Assembly (NCBI RefSeq): GCF_003173755.1
Contig: NZ_CP029553.1
Coordinates: 397,001-461,000, forward strand
Reading direction: 5' to 3'
Origin: Methylobacterium terrae
GTDB taxonomy: Bacteria > Pseudomonadota > Alphaproteobacteria > Rhizobiales > Beijerinckiaceae
Length of the DNA: 64,000 nt
Made by a program: the position numbers and the translations under genes. The number at the start of each line of letters is the position of its first letter. Position 1 is the first letter of the stretch. Below the pieces are notes generated by a model that had not been told where the DNA came from, made no database searches, and saw only the letters and a list, made by a program, of their open reading frames with translations. Shown piece after piece: positions 20,048 through 28,368 of the stretch.

Positions 20048-20093
20048 CGCGTCGTCGTCCTGGGTTCCGCTGCGCGGCCACGGGATGACGCGG
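20048..20093. repeat. Partial copy of repeat family B
   Basis: CGCGTCGTC, then TCCTGGGTTCCGCTGCGCGG and CCACGGGATGACGCG, an imperfect hairpin related to the family B elements at 433 and 58826. It sits between the convergent stops of the YdeP-like gene and msrQ, where it could act as a bidirectional terminator. Confidence 0.5.
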
Positions 20094-20121
20094 AGGGTTT
20101 CAGTTCCGACGGTGCGATCGA

Positions 20122-21078
20122 TCAGGCCTTCACTGCCCGCGCAGGCCGCGCCACCGGTCCCTTCGCCACCGGTCCCTTGCCAGCGGGCGCGTTCCGGTTC
20201 TGCCACAGGTTGAGCGGGACGATCAGGATCACCGTGCCGAGCACCCACCAGGCGGGCCGCACGTCGTAGGAGACGTCGAGGTTGGCCGCGAGCACGGCCT
20301 CGGCCGGCACCCCGGTGGCGATCGCGTACCACGCCGCCTCCAGGGCCGCGGTGGCGAGGCCGGCGGCCAGGCTCAACCCTAGGAGCGGCAGCGGCGCGGT
20401 CGGCACCTTGAACCGGTGCATCAGCCGCCAGCCCATCAGGGCCAGGAACAGACCGCTCCAGTAGACCGGCTTCGAGACGTCGATCTTCGATTGCAGGAAG
20501 AAGTGCAGCAGCGCCAGCGCGGTCAGGGGGTAGACCAGCCGGTGCAGCCGCGGCCAGGCCTTGCCGAGGCGGCGGATCATCCCGTCGGTCGAGGTGAGCC
20601 CGAGCACCACGAGCCCGAGCAGGCCGGCAAAGCCGATGGTGAGGTAGATGCGGAACACGATCTCGCTCGCCACGCGGGCGAGGTCGAACTTCTGGTCGGC
20701 GACGTAGAGCGTGAAATGGACCAGCGCGTAGGCGAGCGCGGTGAGCCCGAGCATCCGCCGCACCAGGATGAGCTTGGGCGCGTTGGCGATCCGCCGCATC
20801 GGCGTGACCGCGAGCGAGACGATCAGGAACCGCACCGACCAGTCGCCCATGGCGTGCAGGTAGGCGGTGAGGGGCTTCGCGCCGAGCTGGTCGAGGGCGT
20901 AGGCCCCGGTGAACCACAGGCCGGGCGCCAGCGCCAGGAGGAAGACCGCGAGCTTGAACCGCGACAGGCGGCCGGCCCGGTCGAGCCACGGCCAGGCGAT
21001 GCTGGACGAAGAGATGCCGGACGAGGCGGGGCGCGGCGGAGCGGGACGAGGATCGGCGATCCGGGGGTGGACGGTCAT
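20122..21078 (-). CDS. msrQ: Heme-binding membrane subunit of the MsrPQ methionine sulfoxide reductase
   Basis: The 318-residue protein has a hydrophilic N terminus of about 40 residues and then six membrane helices in the ferric-reductase-like fold: LALAPGLWFTGAYALDQLG, WSVRFLIVSLAVTPMRRI, RRMLGLTALAYALVHFTLYV, RIYLTIGFAGLLGLVVLGLTS, LHRLVYPLTALALLHFFLQSK and a C-terminal hydrophobic pair. Histidines in ALVHFTLY, WPRLHRLVY and LLHFFLQSK are the expected heme ligands. MsrQ passes quinol electrons to the periplasmic Mo enzyme MsrP to repair oxidised proteins. msrP is not adjacent, and the neighbouring Mo enzyme is of a different type, so the partner must be elsewhere. The protein is longer than most MsrQ because of about 50 extra C-terminal residues, including a further hydrophobic segment and an Ala/Gly/Lys tail. 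Confidence 0.92.
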   Translation of the reverse strand: MTVHPRIADPRPAPPRPASSGISSSSIAWPWLDRAGRLSRFKLAVFLLALAPGLWFTGAYALDQLGAKPLTAYLHAMGDWSVRFLIVSLAVTPMRRIANAPKLILVRRMLGLTALAYALVHFTLYVADQKFDLARVASEIVFRIYLTIGFAGLLGLVVLGLTSTDGMIRRLGKAWPRLHRLVYPLTALALLHFFLQSKIDVSKPVYWSGLFLALMGWRLMHRFKVPTAPLPLLGLSLAAGLATAALEAAWYAIATGVPAEAVLAANLDVSYDVRPAWWVLGTVILIVPLNLWQNRNAPAGKGPVAKGPVARPARAVKA

Positions 21079-21211
21079 GCGGGACCTGAATGCGGTGCGG
21101 AATGCGCCACAGATAAGCCGCGAGCGGAGGTTTGACCCGGGCCGCCGACCACACGATGGCGTGAGAGGCCTTCGCGGGCGCGAAGGCCCGCCCCCCTCGA
21201 GGAGACCCGCC

Positions 21212-21538
21212 ATGCCCCGCACCGCCATGCCCCGCACCGCCCTCGCCGCCCTCCTGCTCCTGACGCCCGTCGCGGCCCACGCCGCCTGTACCGCGCCCGT
21301 GCCGCCGCCGGCGAGCGAGAAGCCGGTCAAGCCCGCCCTGCCGCAGAAGCCCGCCTGCCTCGACGCCAAGGGCGGCTGCCCGGGCTGGGAGGCCTACACC
21401 TACAATGACGGGATCAAGGCCTACAACGCGCAGCTCGGCCCCTACCGCACCGGCGCCGAAGCCTACGCCCGCAAGCTCAAGGCCTACGCCGACGGCAGCG
21501 TGGCCTACGCGAATTGCGAGATGCAGTCGCTGCAGTGA
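21212..21538 (+). CDS. Small secreted protein of unknown function
   Basis: The 108-residue protein has a signal peptide (MPRTAMPRTALAALLLLTPVAAHA) and a mature part with five cysteines (ACTAP, KPACLDAKGGCPG, NCEM). A proline-rich stretch is followed by a Tyr/Ala-rich segment (YTYNDGIKAYNAQLGPYRTG). The family is not recognised. GAGGAGACCCGCC precedes the ATG, a good ribosome site. The start has a short direct repeat (MPRTAMPRTA). It is divergent from msrQ and converges on the multicopper oxidase. Confidence 0.72.
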   Translation: MPRTAMPRTALAALLLLTPVAAHAACTAPVPPPASEKPVKPALPQKPACLDAKGGCPGWEAYTYNDGIKAYNAQLGPYRTGAEAYARKLKAYADGSVAYANCEMQSLQ

Positions 21539-21578
21539 CCCGCGGCACGCGGTTCGGGGCGCGCCGCGGGCGGGATCG

Positions 21579-23690
21579 TCAATGGTGCGGCCGCGGCGTC
21601 GCCACCTGGCCGGGGCGCAGCAGGCGGCCGCAATTGGTGCCGCTGCCGTTCGGCAGGTCGACGCAGACGTTCTGCATCATGCCCTGGTCCTCGTGGTCGA
21701 GGATGTGGCAGTGCAGGACGTACTCGCCGATGTAGCGCTGGTAGCGGGTGCGGACCTTGATCGTGTAGGTCGACGAGCCGAGCTTGCCGGGGAAGTCCGC
21801 TGGGTTGTTGATCAGGTTCTTGACCCAGAGCGTGTCCTTCCACACGCCCTTCAGGCCGGGATACTGGGAATCGGGGCCGCCGGCATCGTCGACCGCGCCC
21901 GGGGCGCTGACGTCGACCCCGTTGGGATCGCGGATCTCGACGATCTGGAACGGGTTGACGTGGATGTGGAACGGGTGGCTGACGAAGGCCGATTGCAGCG
22001 TCCACTCCTCGACCCCGCCGAGGGGCAGCAGCCGGTCGACGACGGCCGGATCGTAGGGCCGGGGCTTGAAGGTCGCCGGGTCGAACTTCTTCGGATCGAA
22101 CGACGTGTTGCCGACCTCGAAGCTCACCCCCTTGCTGAGGTCGATGAAGAAGGTCAGCTCCTGGCGGCCGGTGACCTCGCCCGCGGCGATGTCGGGATGG
22201 GGCACGAAGCGGGTGAGCTTGAGGCCGTCCTTCAGGTCGGCGACGACGCCCGGCCTGACGGCCGGCGGCATGGTGCGCCCCGCCGCGGCGACGAGCGCGT
22301 CGGTCAGGGCCGCGCCGGCATCCGGTGCCGGAGTGCCGGGGGCGACCGCCACCGTGGCGAGCAGCTGGCGGTCGCGCGCGGCCTGCGTGACGCTGCCGGC
22401 GCTCACCACCGCCTCGTTCGTGACGCAGTAATCGCCGGCTTCGGGGAAGATCACGAGGGCGTCGTTGCGGTAGCCGGGCTGAAGCGTCGTGGCGGTGGTC
22501 TTGAACGCCGCCTTCATGGTCAGGCCGTCGGCGGCGACCAGATGGTAGGCGATCGGGGCGCCGTCGCAGTACTGGGTGAGGTACTGCGCGGTCTGCGCCC
22601 TGCCGAGGCCGGCGGGATCGGGGGCGCCCGGCTTGCGCGGCCGGAAGGCCAGCACGATCGTGTCGCGCACGCCGCCGTGGATCAGGCGCCAGCGCTCGAC
22701 GCGCCCGGCCCGGGCCTCGAAATGCGGACGCATGAGGCCGTTGATCGTGGTGAAGCGTCCCGAGGCCTGCCAGGATCCCGGCCCGAACTGGTCGTAGCGG
22801 TTCGCGGGATTGGGGCCGAGCTCGATGCCGCCGACATCGCCCGGATCGCAGACCCAGCCGTCGGGTCCCGACTTGATCACCCCTTTGGCGTCCCGGCAGG
22901 CGTACTGGATTTGCTGCAGGACGAGCAGTCGCTCCTCCATGCGGCTGCCGTCGCCGTTGGTCAGCAGCGTGTCGACGTCGCCGTTGGCGTTCGCCTGCGG
23001 CAGGCGGTTCCCGCGCACGATCAGGGCGCCGGCCATGCCGCTCGACACCTGCAGCGCCGTCGAGCCGTGCCGGTGGGTGTGGTACCAGAAGGTGCCGGAC
23101 GGGTGGTCGTCGGGCAGGTCGTAGTAGTAGGTGAAGCTCTGCTTCGGGTCGACCGACACCAGCACGTTGTCGCCGTTGCCGGCAGGGCTCACCCAGAGGC
23201 CGTGCGAGTGGAGGTTGGTGCTGTTCGCGCAGTGCGGCGTGTTCGGCACGGCGTGGCCGGCCGCGCAATCCGGCTCGGGATCGAGGTCGTTGTGCAGGGC
23301 GACGGTGACGCGCTGGCCCGGGGCGACCTCGATGACCGGCGCCACGTAGGGCGCCGACGGGTCGACGCCGTCGCCGGTGTAGCTGCGCAGGTCGACCTTG
23401 TCGTTCCGGCCCGTCGCCGGGTTGAACAGGGTGCCGGCGATCTTCCTGATGTGGAGATCGAGCTCCCGGCGCGGTGCCGGTGCCGTCACCGGCGCGCCCG
23501 GCGCGAGGCTCTGGAGCCGCGGCGTGCCCGCGCCCCGTTCGCCGAGGATCGGCGGGTTGGCGAAGAGCGGGCTCTTCACCTGCGCCGCCGCGGGCCGGCT
23601 CGCGAGGAAGCCTGTCGCGAGCGCCGCCAGGAGGGCGAGGGGCACGGCTCGCCGCCGGCCCGTCGGGCTTCGGGTCTGGTCGTGCGGCAT
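21579..23690 (-). CDS. Multicopper oxidase (laccase/CotA-like), exported
   Basis: The 703-residue protein has a signal peptide (GRRRAVPLALLAALATGFLA, cleavage near AAA-Q). All four copper-binding boxes are seen: NLHSHGLW (His161, His163), GTFWYHTHRHGST (His204, His206), HPFHIHVNPF, and HCHILDHEDQGMM near residues 660-672 with the type 1 Cys, His and axial Met. It should oxidise phenolics or metal ions while reducing O2 in the periplasm; the substrate is unknown. It is longer than CotA or CueO because of insertions between domains 1 and 2. There is no methionine-rich CueO-like loop, so a copper-detoxification role is not indicated. It is followed 47 bases upstream on the same strand by a small gene of unknown function. 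Confidence 0.93.
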   Translation of the reverse strand: MPHDQTRSPTGRRRAVPLALLAALATGFLASRPAAAQVKSPLFANPPILGERGAGTPRLQSLAPGAPVTAPAPRRELDLHIRKIAGTLFNPATGRNDKVDLRSYTGDGVDPSAPYVAPVIEVAPGQRVTVALHNDLDPEPDCAAGHAVPNTPHCANSTNLHSHGLWVSPAGNGDNVLVSVDPKQSFTYYYDLPDDHPSGTFWYHTHRHGSTALQVSSGMAGALIVRGNRLPQANANGDVDTLLTNGDGSRMEERLLVLQQIQYACRDAKGVIKSGPDGWVCDPGDVGGIELGPNPANRYDQFGPGSWQASGRFTTINGLMRPHFEARAGRVERWRLIHGGVRDTIVLAFRPRKPGAPDPAGLGRAQTAQYLTQYCDGAPIAYHLVAADGLTMKAAFKTTATTLQPGYRNDALVIFPEAGDYCVTNEAVVSAGSVTQAARDRQLLATVAVAPGTPAPDAGAALTDALVAAAGRTMPPAVRPGVVADLKDGLKLTRFVPHPDIAAGEVTGRQELTFFIDLSKGVSFEVGNTSFDPKKFDPATFKPRPYDPAVVDRLLPLGGVEEWTLQSAFVSHPFHIHVNPFQIVEIRDPNGVDVSAPGAVDDAGGPDSQYPGLKGVWKDTLWVKNLINNPADFPGKLGSSTYTIKVRTRYQRYIGEYVLHCHILDHEDQGMMQNVCVDLPNGSGTNCGRLLRPGQVATPRPHH

Positions 23691-23737
23691 CCGTCGGGCC
23701 TCCTCCCTGATCGGGTCGATGGGGTGCGCGCGAGGGC

Positions 23738-24142
23738 TCAGGCCTGCCTCACGGCGATGAACGAGGCGACGGTGCCGGCCGGGGCGCCGTCATGCGGCTT
23801 TGCCCGGATCACCGTGCCGACCAGCGCCGGGACCTGGTTGACGCCGTTCGGCCAGCGATGGGCGGGAGCGAAGCGGTAATCGTACTGCCAGCCCGCCGTC
23901 GGCGTCGCGTCGCGGCCCAGGCCGACGAGGGCGACGTCGCCCCCCGCCACGACCCCTCCCGAGAGGTCGAGGACGTAGCCGCCGCCCATGTCCAGCGTTC
24001 CGGCCACGCTCTCGCCGTCGAGGCGAAGATCGAACATCCCTTCTCCGAAGATGTTCTGTACCGCCTTGTCCGGATCACCGGAGATCATCGTGGGATCATT
24101 CCTGTAGCTGCGGTAAGTCCACAGACCGGACACGTCAGCCAT
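23738..24142 (-). CDS. Hypothetical protein linked to the multicopper oxidase
   Basis: The 134-residue protein starts MADVSGLWTYRSYRNDPTMI and has repeated Gly-rich beta segments (GEGMFDLRLDGESVAGTLDM, GGGYVLDLSGGVVAGGDVAL), suggesting a small beta-barrel. There is no signal peptide and no cysteine. The last strand (LVGTVIRAKPHDG) repeats the pattern. The family is not recognised. Spacing of 47 bp suggests cotranscription with the oxidase gene downstream, which it would precede in the message. Confidence 0.65.
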   Translation of the reverse strand: MADVSGLWTYRSYRNDPTMISGDPDKAVQNIFGEGMFDLRLDGESVAGTLDMGGGYVLDLSGGVVAGGDVALVGLGRDATPTAGWQYDYRFAPAHRWPNGVNQVPALVGTVIRAKPHDGAPAGTVASFIAVRQA

Positions 24143-24527
24143 GGATCGCCTCGCTTGCTTAGATGACAGGATTCATCCGGACACCCCCTCTTCCCGAGAG
24201 CGATGTCGATGCGTTTTCGTGAGTACTTGCTGGTCGTCGTGCGGCGACCGATTCGCTTGGAGCACCCGATGATTGGAGCATCTCAGTTGCCGTGACAACC
24301 CTATCGTTGTGGAAATGAAAATTGCTGCAGCACGCGACTGTCGCAGCCCGGCACTGGTCGATCCGTGCCGGAGCCCGGACCCGGATCCTAAAACGGCGGT
24401 CGACGCATCGCGGTCCGCCGAGGATCGCGCTCGCAGCGGGAGACCTCTTCGGCGAGCGGCCTGCTACGATGCCGGGGCAGGAGCCGTCGACAGGACCGAC
24501 GCGAGGCGGCCGCCTTCGTGGACGCGC
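24143..24527. other. Intergenic region without a recognised gene
   Basis: This stretch is less GC rich than its surroundings between about 24160 and 24330. It should contain the promoter of the minus-strand hypothetical/oxidase pair, but no convincing -35/-10 pair was found. The right part runs into the broken Uma2-type gene. No structured RNA or repeat was recognised. Confidence 0.5.
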
Positions 24528-25054
24528 ATGGACGTGGACGAGTGCCTCGCCTGGAGCGCGACGGATCCGGGCGATACGAACTGGTGCAGGGCGAAGGGTT
24601 CGCGATGGCGGCCGAGCGGGCCCGACACGCCAACACGCGGGTCGCCGTCTTCGACGCCCTGCGCAGCGGCTTGCGCGCGACCGGAATCCCCTGCCGGGCG
24701 ATGCCGGACGGGATGACCGTCCGCATCGATGCACGCACCGCCCACGAACCGGACGCTCGGGTCTATGGCGGTCCCCGCATCGACCCCGACGCGGTCGAGA
24801 TGAAGGCCCCGGTCATCGTCGTCGCGGCCTCGTCGCCGAGCCCCCGCCGGACCGACGCGGGCGAGTAGCTCACCGGCTACTTCCGGGTGCCGGGCATCCA
24901 GCACTCCCTGATGGTCGAACCCGACCGGCGCACCGTGAACCATCGTTGCCGGGCGGGAGAGGGAATCGAGACCACGTTCCTGCAGGACGGCACCCTCGCC
25001 CTCGACCCGCCGGGGCCCGAGCTCGCCATCCCGCCCCTGTTCGAGGAGCCGTGA
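24528..25054 (+). pseudogene. Uma2-family (DUF820) nuclease-like gene with a frameshift and a stop
   Basis: Conceptual translation gives a nearly full Uma2 protein, but in pieces. The frame from the ATG at 24528 reads MDVDECLAWS, matching the family start. The continuation GSGRYELVQGEGFAMAAERA is in another frame, so a frameshift lies near 24560-24580. That second frame runs through MTVRIDARTAHEPDARVYGG and VIVVAASSPSPRRTDAGE to a TAG at 24866-24868. After the stop the same frame continues with LTGYFRVPGIQHSLMVEPDR and a normal family end to TGA at 25052. The TAG sits where relatives usually have a lysine codon, one base change away. Uma2 proteins have a PD-(D/E)XK fold and unknown roles. With two independent lesions, loss of function is very likely. 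Confidence 0.82.
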
Positions 25055-25122
25055 GCCCCGCGCTTGACCCCTCCGACCGCGGATGCGACAGGCGGCCCGA
25101 CCCCTTGCGCGCGAGCCCCTGC

Positions 25123-26118
25123 ATGACCGCTTCCCTCGACCTCCTCGTCCTCGGCAACGCCATCGTCGACGTGATGGCCCGCACCGACGAGGCTTTCCTG
25201 GTCCGCGAGGGCGTGCACAAGGGCGCGATGCAGCTCATCGACGAGGCGCGGGCCGAGCACCTGTTTCAGGTGATGGGACCGGCCACGGTCATCTCGGGCG
25301 GCTCGGGCGCCAACACGGCGGTCGGGGCGGCACTCCTCGGCGCGCGCGCCGGCTTCATCGGCAAGGTGCGCGACGACGAGCTCGGCCGCCTGTTCGCGCA
25401 CGACCTCAACGCCACCGGCGTCCGCTTCGGCGTCGCCCCGGCGGCGGAAGGCCCGGCCACCGCCCGCTGCTTCGTGCTGGTGACGCCGGACGGCGAGCGC
25501 ACCATGAACACCTATCTGGGCGCCTGCCAGGGTCTCACCGCCGCGGACGTGGACGAGGACACCGTGAAGGGCGCCCGCCACGTCTACCTCGAGGGCTACC
25601 TGTGGGATCCGCCGGCCGCCAAGGAGGCGTTCCGCAAGGCGGCGAAGATCGCCCACGGCGCCGGCAACAAGGTCGCGCTCACCCTGTCGGACGCGTTCTG
25701 CGTCGACCGCTACCGCGACGAGTTCCTCGGCCTCATCCGCGACGGCAGCCTCGACATCCTGTTCGCCAACATCCACGAGCTGAAGAGCCTGTACCAGACC
25801 GCCGACGCCGACACGGCGCTCGCGGCGCTCCGCCAGGAGAGGGGCCTGCTCGGCGTCGTCACCCGCTCGGAGGAGGGCGCCCTGGTGGTGTCGGGCGACG
25901 ACATCAAGCCGGTGCCGGCCTCACCCGTGCGGGAGGTGGTCGACACCACTGGCGCCGGCGACCTGTTCGCGGCGGGCTTCCTCGCCGGCCTCGCCCGCGG
26001 CCTCGACCACGCCGATTGCGCCCGCCTCGGTGCCGTCGCGGCGGCCGAGGTGATCTCGCATCTCGGCGCCCGGCCGCAGGCGGATCTCAAGGCGCTCGCC
26101 GGAGAGGCCGGCCTGTAA
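25123..26118 (+). CDS. PfkB-family sugar/nucleoside kinase, adenosine kinase-like
   Basis: The 331-residue protein has the two PfkB signatures: the N-terminal GGSGANTAVGAALLGARAGF and the C-terminal DTTGAGDLFAAGFLAGLARG, which holds the catalytic aspartate and anion hole. It starts LDLLVLGNAIVDVMARTDE, as in alphaproteobacterial adenosine kinases. These phosphorylate adenosine to AMP; the substrate here is inferred from similarity only, and a ribokinase-type sugar is possible. The ATG at 25123 follows ribosome-site-poor sequence. The gene is followed by ugpE after 118 bases on the same strand, but a functional link is not evident. If it is an adenosine kinase, it would remove adenosine made by SAH hydrolysis, fitting the methionine cycle genes at 4-10 kb. 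Confidence 0.88.
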   Translation: MTASLDLLVLGNAIVDVMARTDEAFLVREGVHKGAMQLIDEARAEHLFQVMGPATVISGGSGANTAVGAALLGARAGFIGKVRDDELGRLFAHDLNATGVRFGVAPAAEGPATARCFVLVTPDGERTMNTYLGACQGLTAADVDEDTVKGARHVYLEGYLWDPPAAKEAFRKAAKIAHGAGNKVALTLSDAFCVDRYRDEFLGLIRDGSLDILFANIHELKSLYQTADADTALAALRQERGLLGVVTRSEEGALVVSGDDIKPVPASPVREVVDTTGAGDLFAAGFLAGLARGLDHADCARLGAVAAAEVISHLGARPQADLKALAGEAGL

Positions 26119-26236
26119 GGCGTCGACCGGGCGGGCGGCGCTTCCGTCAGAACTTGACCGGTGCTAGGAGCGTCGCACGCCCGTCACGCCGGTGCGGCAC
26201 CGAACGCAAGAAACCATCCGCCAGGGAGCGGCCCCG

Positions 26237-27079
26237 TTGGTCGAGAACCGCCGCTTCGGCAACCTGATCCCGCACCTCGTGCTCTGCCTCGGGGTCGGCA
26301 TCGTCGTCTTCCCGGTCTACCTCGCGCTGATCGGCTCGACCCACGACGCCGCCACCATCGCCAACGGGCAGATGCCGCTCTGGCCGGGCACCCACGGGCT
26401 CGAGACCTACCGGCGGGCGCTGACCGAATCCGGCATGGCCGGCGCCCCCGTCGGGCTGATGCTCCTCAACAGCACGATCATGGCGCTCGCCATCGCGCTG
26501 GGCAAGATCTCGATCTCGCTGCTCTCGGCCTACGCGCTGATCTACTTCAAGTTCCCGTTCCGGCAGACCGCGTTCTGGGCGATCTTCGTCACCCTGATGC
26601 TGCCGGTCGAGGTCCGCATCTACCCGACCTACAAGGTCGCGGCCGACCTCCAGCTGCTCGATACCTATGCCGGCCTCGCCCTGCCGCTGATCGCCTCGGC
26701 GACCGCGACCCTGCTGTTTCGCCAGTTCTTCCTCACGGTGCCGAACGAGCTCGTCGAGGCCTCCCGCATCGACGGGGCCGGGCCGGTGCGGTTCTTCCTC
26801 GACACCCTGCTGCCGCTCTCGCGCACGACGATGGCGGCCCTGTTCGTGATCCAGTTCCTCTACGGCTGGAACCAGTATCTCTGGCCTCTCCTCGTCACCA
26901 CCCGCGACGACATGCAGACGGTGGTGATCGGCCTGCGCAAGATGACCTCGATCACCGACCAGCTCACCGAGTGGCAGATCGTCATGGCGACCGCCGTGCT
27001 GGCGATGCTGCCGCCGGTCGTGGTGGTGTTCGCGATGCAGAAGCTGTTCGTGCGCGGCCTGGTGGAGACCGAGAAGTGA
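26237..27079 (+). CDS. ugpE: ABC transporter permease, sn-glycerol-3-phosphate type
   Basis: The 280-residue, six-helix permease belongs to the MalG/UgpE group. The EAA loop reads [20 protein letters not shown] and the protein ends with a hydrophobic helix and [18 protein letters not shown] start at 26237 is chosen because AGGGAG lies eight bases upstream and the resulting N terminus ([13 protein letters not shown]) lines up with the MIENRP start of E. coli UgpE (281 residues). An upstream GTG (26192) would add 15 residues with no counterpart. UgpE pairs with UgpA, encoded 7 kb away at 33267, to form the channel. Confidence 0.9.
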   Translation: MVENRRFGNLIPHLVLCLGVGIVVFPVYLALIGSTHDAATIANGQMPLWPGTHGLETYRRALTESGMAGAPVGLMLLNSTIMALAIALGKISISLLSAYALIYFKFPFRQTAFWAIFVTLMLPVEVRIYPTYKVAADLQLLDTYAGLALPLIASATATLLFRQFFLTVPNELVEASRIDGAGPVRFFLDTLLPLSRTTMAALFVIQFLYGWNQYLWPLLVTTRDDMQTVVIGLRKMTSITDQLTEWQIVMATAVLAMLPPVVVVFAMQKLFVRGLVETEK

Positions 27080-27107
27080 CCTCTTTCCGTACGATCGGAC
27101 GCGTCTG

Positions 27108-28160
27108 ATGGCCGGCCTCGCCCTCGACTCCTTGCGCAAGACCTATTCCGGCGGCGTCGACGCGGTGCGCGGCGTCTCGCTCGACGTGCCCGACGGCGCC
27201 TTCTGCGTCCTCGTCGGCCCCTCGGGCTGCGGCAAGTCCACGGTTCTCCGGATGATCGCCGGCCTCGAGACCGTGACCTCGGGGGCGATCACCATCGGCG
27301 GGCGGACCGTCAACGACGTCGAGCCCGCCGACCGCGACATTGCGATGGTGTTCCAGAACTACGCGCTCTACCCGCACATGCGCGTCTACGACAACCTCGC
27401 CTACGGGTTGCGCAACCGCGGCACGCCGAAGCCCGAGATCGAGACCCGGGTGAAGGAGGCGGCGCGGCTCCTCGGCCTCGAGGGTATGCTGACGCGCTAT
27501 CCGCGCCAGCTCTCCGGCGGCCAGCGCCAGCGCGTCGCCATGGGGCGGGCGATCGTGCGCAAGCCCCAGGTCTTCCTGTTCGACGAGCCGCTGTCGAACC
27601 TCGACGCCAAGCTGCGGGTGCAGATGCGGGTCGAGATCCGCCGCCTGCAGCGCCAGCTCGGCGTCACCACGGTCTACGTCACCCACGACCAGGTCGAGGC
27701 GATGACCATGGCCGACCGGCTGGTGGTGATGAACGGCGGAGAGATCGAGCAGGTCGGCACGCCGATCGAGATCTATCGCCGCCCGGCCACCCGCTACGTC
27801 GCGACCTTCATGGGCTCGCCGCCGATGAACATCCTGCCCGCGGAAAGCCTGGCGGGAGGCGTGCGGATCGACGGGACGGTGATCCCGGTCGCCGGGATCA
27901 CGCCCGGCACGGCGATCGAGGCCGGCATCAGACCGGAAGACCTGCGGATCGCCGAGGACGGCCTGCCGTTCCGCATCGCCTTCGTGGAAGAACTCGGCGC
28001 CACCCGGCTGCTGCACGGGCCGCTCGCCGGTACCGACGTGGCGGTGCAGGTCCCGGCGGGCTCCGCGCCTCAGGAGGGCGACACGGTGCGGCTCGCCGTC
28101 GATCCGGGGGCGCTGCACCTGTTCGACCCCGCCTCCGGGCGGCGGCTGGCGCAGGGCTGA
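27108..28160 (+). CDS. ugpC: ABC transporter ATP-binding subunit, sn-glycerol-3-phosphate type
   Basis: The 350-residue MalK/UgpC-type ATPase has the nucleotide-binding domain at 1-235 with Walker [10 protein letters not shown], the Q-loop [12 protein letters not shown], signature [15 protein letters not shown], Walker [17 protein letters not shown] and the switch VTHDQ. Residues 240-350 form a TOBE regulatory domain. It energises uptake of glycerol-3-phosphate or glycerophosphodiesters through UgpAE. It is 28 bases after ugpE. GC-rich hairpins follow the stop. Confidence 0.93.
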   Translation: MAGLALDSLRKTYSGGVDAVRGVSLDVPDGAFCVLVGPSGCGKSTVLRMIAGLETVTSGAITIGGRTVNDVEPADRDIAMVFQNYALYPHMRVYDNLAYGLRNRGTPKPEIETRVKEAARLLGLEGMLTRYPRQLSGGQRQRVAMGRAIVRKPQVFLFDEPLSNLDAKLRVQMRVEIRRLQRQLGVTTVYVTHDQVEAMTMADRLVVMNGGEIEQVGTPIEIYRRPATRYVATFMGSPPMNILPAESLAGGVRIDGTVIPVAGITPGTAIEAGIRPEDLRIAEDGLPFRIAFVEELGATRLLHGPLAGTDVAVQVPAGSAPQEGDTVRLAVDPGALHLFDPASGRRLAQG

Positions 28161-28192
28161 CCGGAACCGGGCGGGCTTTTCCGCCGCCCGAG

Positions 28193-28210
28193 CCGCCCGT
28201 ATGCGGGCGG
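28193..28210 (+). terminator. Hairpin after ugpC (candidate terminator)
   Basis: CCGCCCG, loop TATG, then CGGGCGG: a perfect 7-bp stem beginning 32 bases after the ugpC stop. A second GC-rich pairing (CGGGCGG with CCGCCCG around a TTTTCC-containing loop) lies directly before it at 28169-28190. There is no downstream T tract, so it is a weak candidate. Confidence 0.4.
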
Positions 28211-28247
28211 GACGATGAGCGCCATCCCGTCGACGGGAGGCGCGTGA

Positions 28248-28353
28248 CTGGAGCACCGTCCGATCTCGCGGCCATCGGACGATGCTCCAGGTCTTTGATT
28301 TTGGCGCATTTTCTGCGACGAACCGGCATCCACTTCGTCGGACAATGCTCTAG
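28248..28353. repeat. Rhizobiales-type palindromic intergenic repeat
   Basis: The left part is a hairpin, CTGGAGCACCGTCCGAT with ATCGGACGATGCTCCAG. Next comes TCTTTGATTTTGGCGCATTT and TTCTGCGACGAACCGGCATC, then CACTTCGTCGGACAATGCTC. I recognise this as a degenerate member of a short repeat that is widespread between genes in Hyphomicrobiales. It lies between ugpC and the CoA-transferase gene, close to a junction of the split ugp locus. Confidence 0.65.
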
Positions 28354-28368
28354 GGAGGCTCGGTCTTC

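Noticed and set aside
17667..20081. An 804-codon minus-strand frame opposite the YdeP-like gene.
   Set aside because: The sense gene has clear molybdopterin motifs along its full length; the antisense product is unrecognisable.
24159..24734. Minus-strand frames across the 24.2-24.7 kb region.
   Set aside because: Low-complexity shadows of the broken Uma2-type gene, with no ribosome site and no family.
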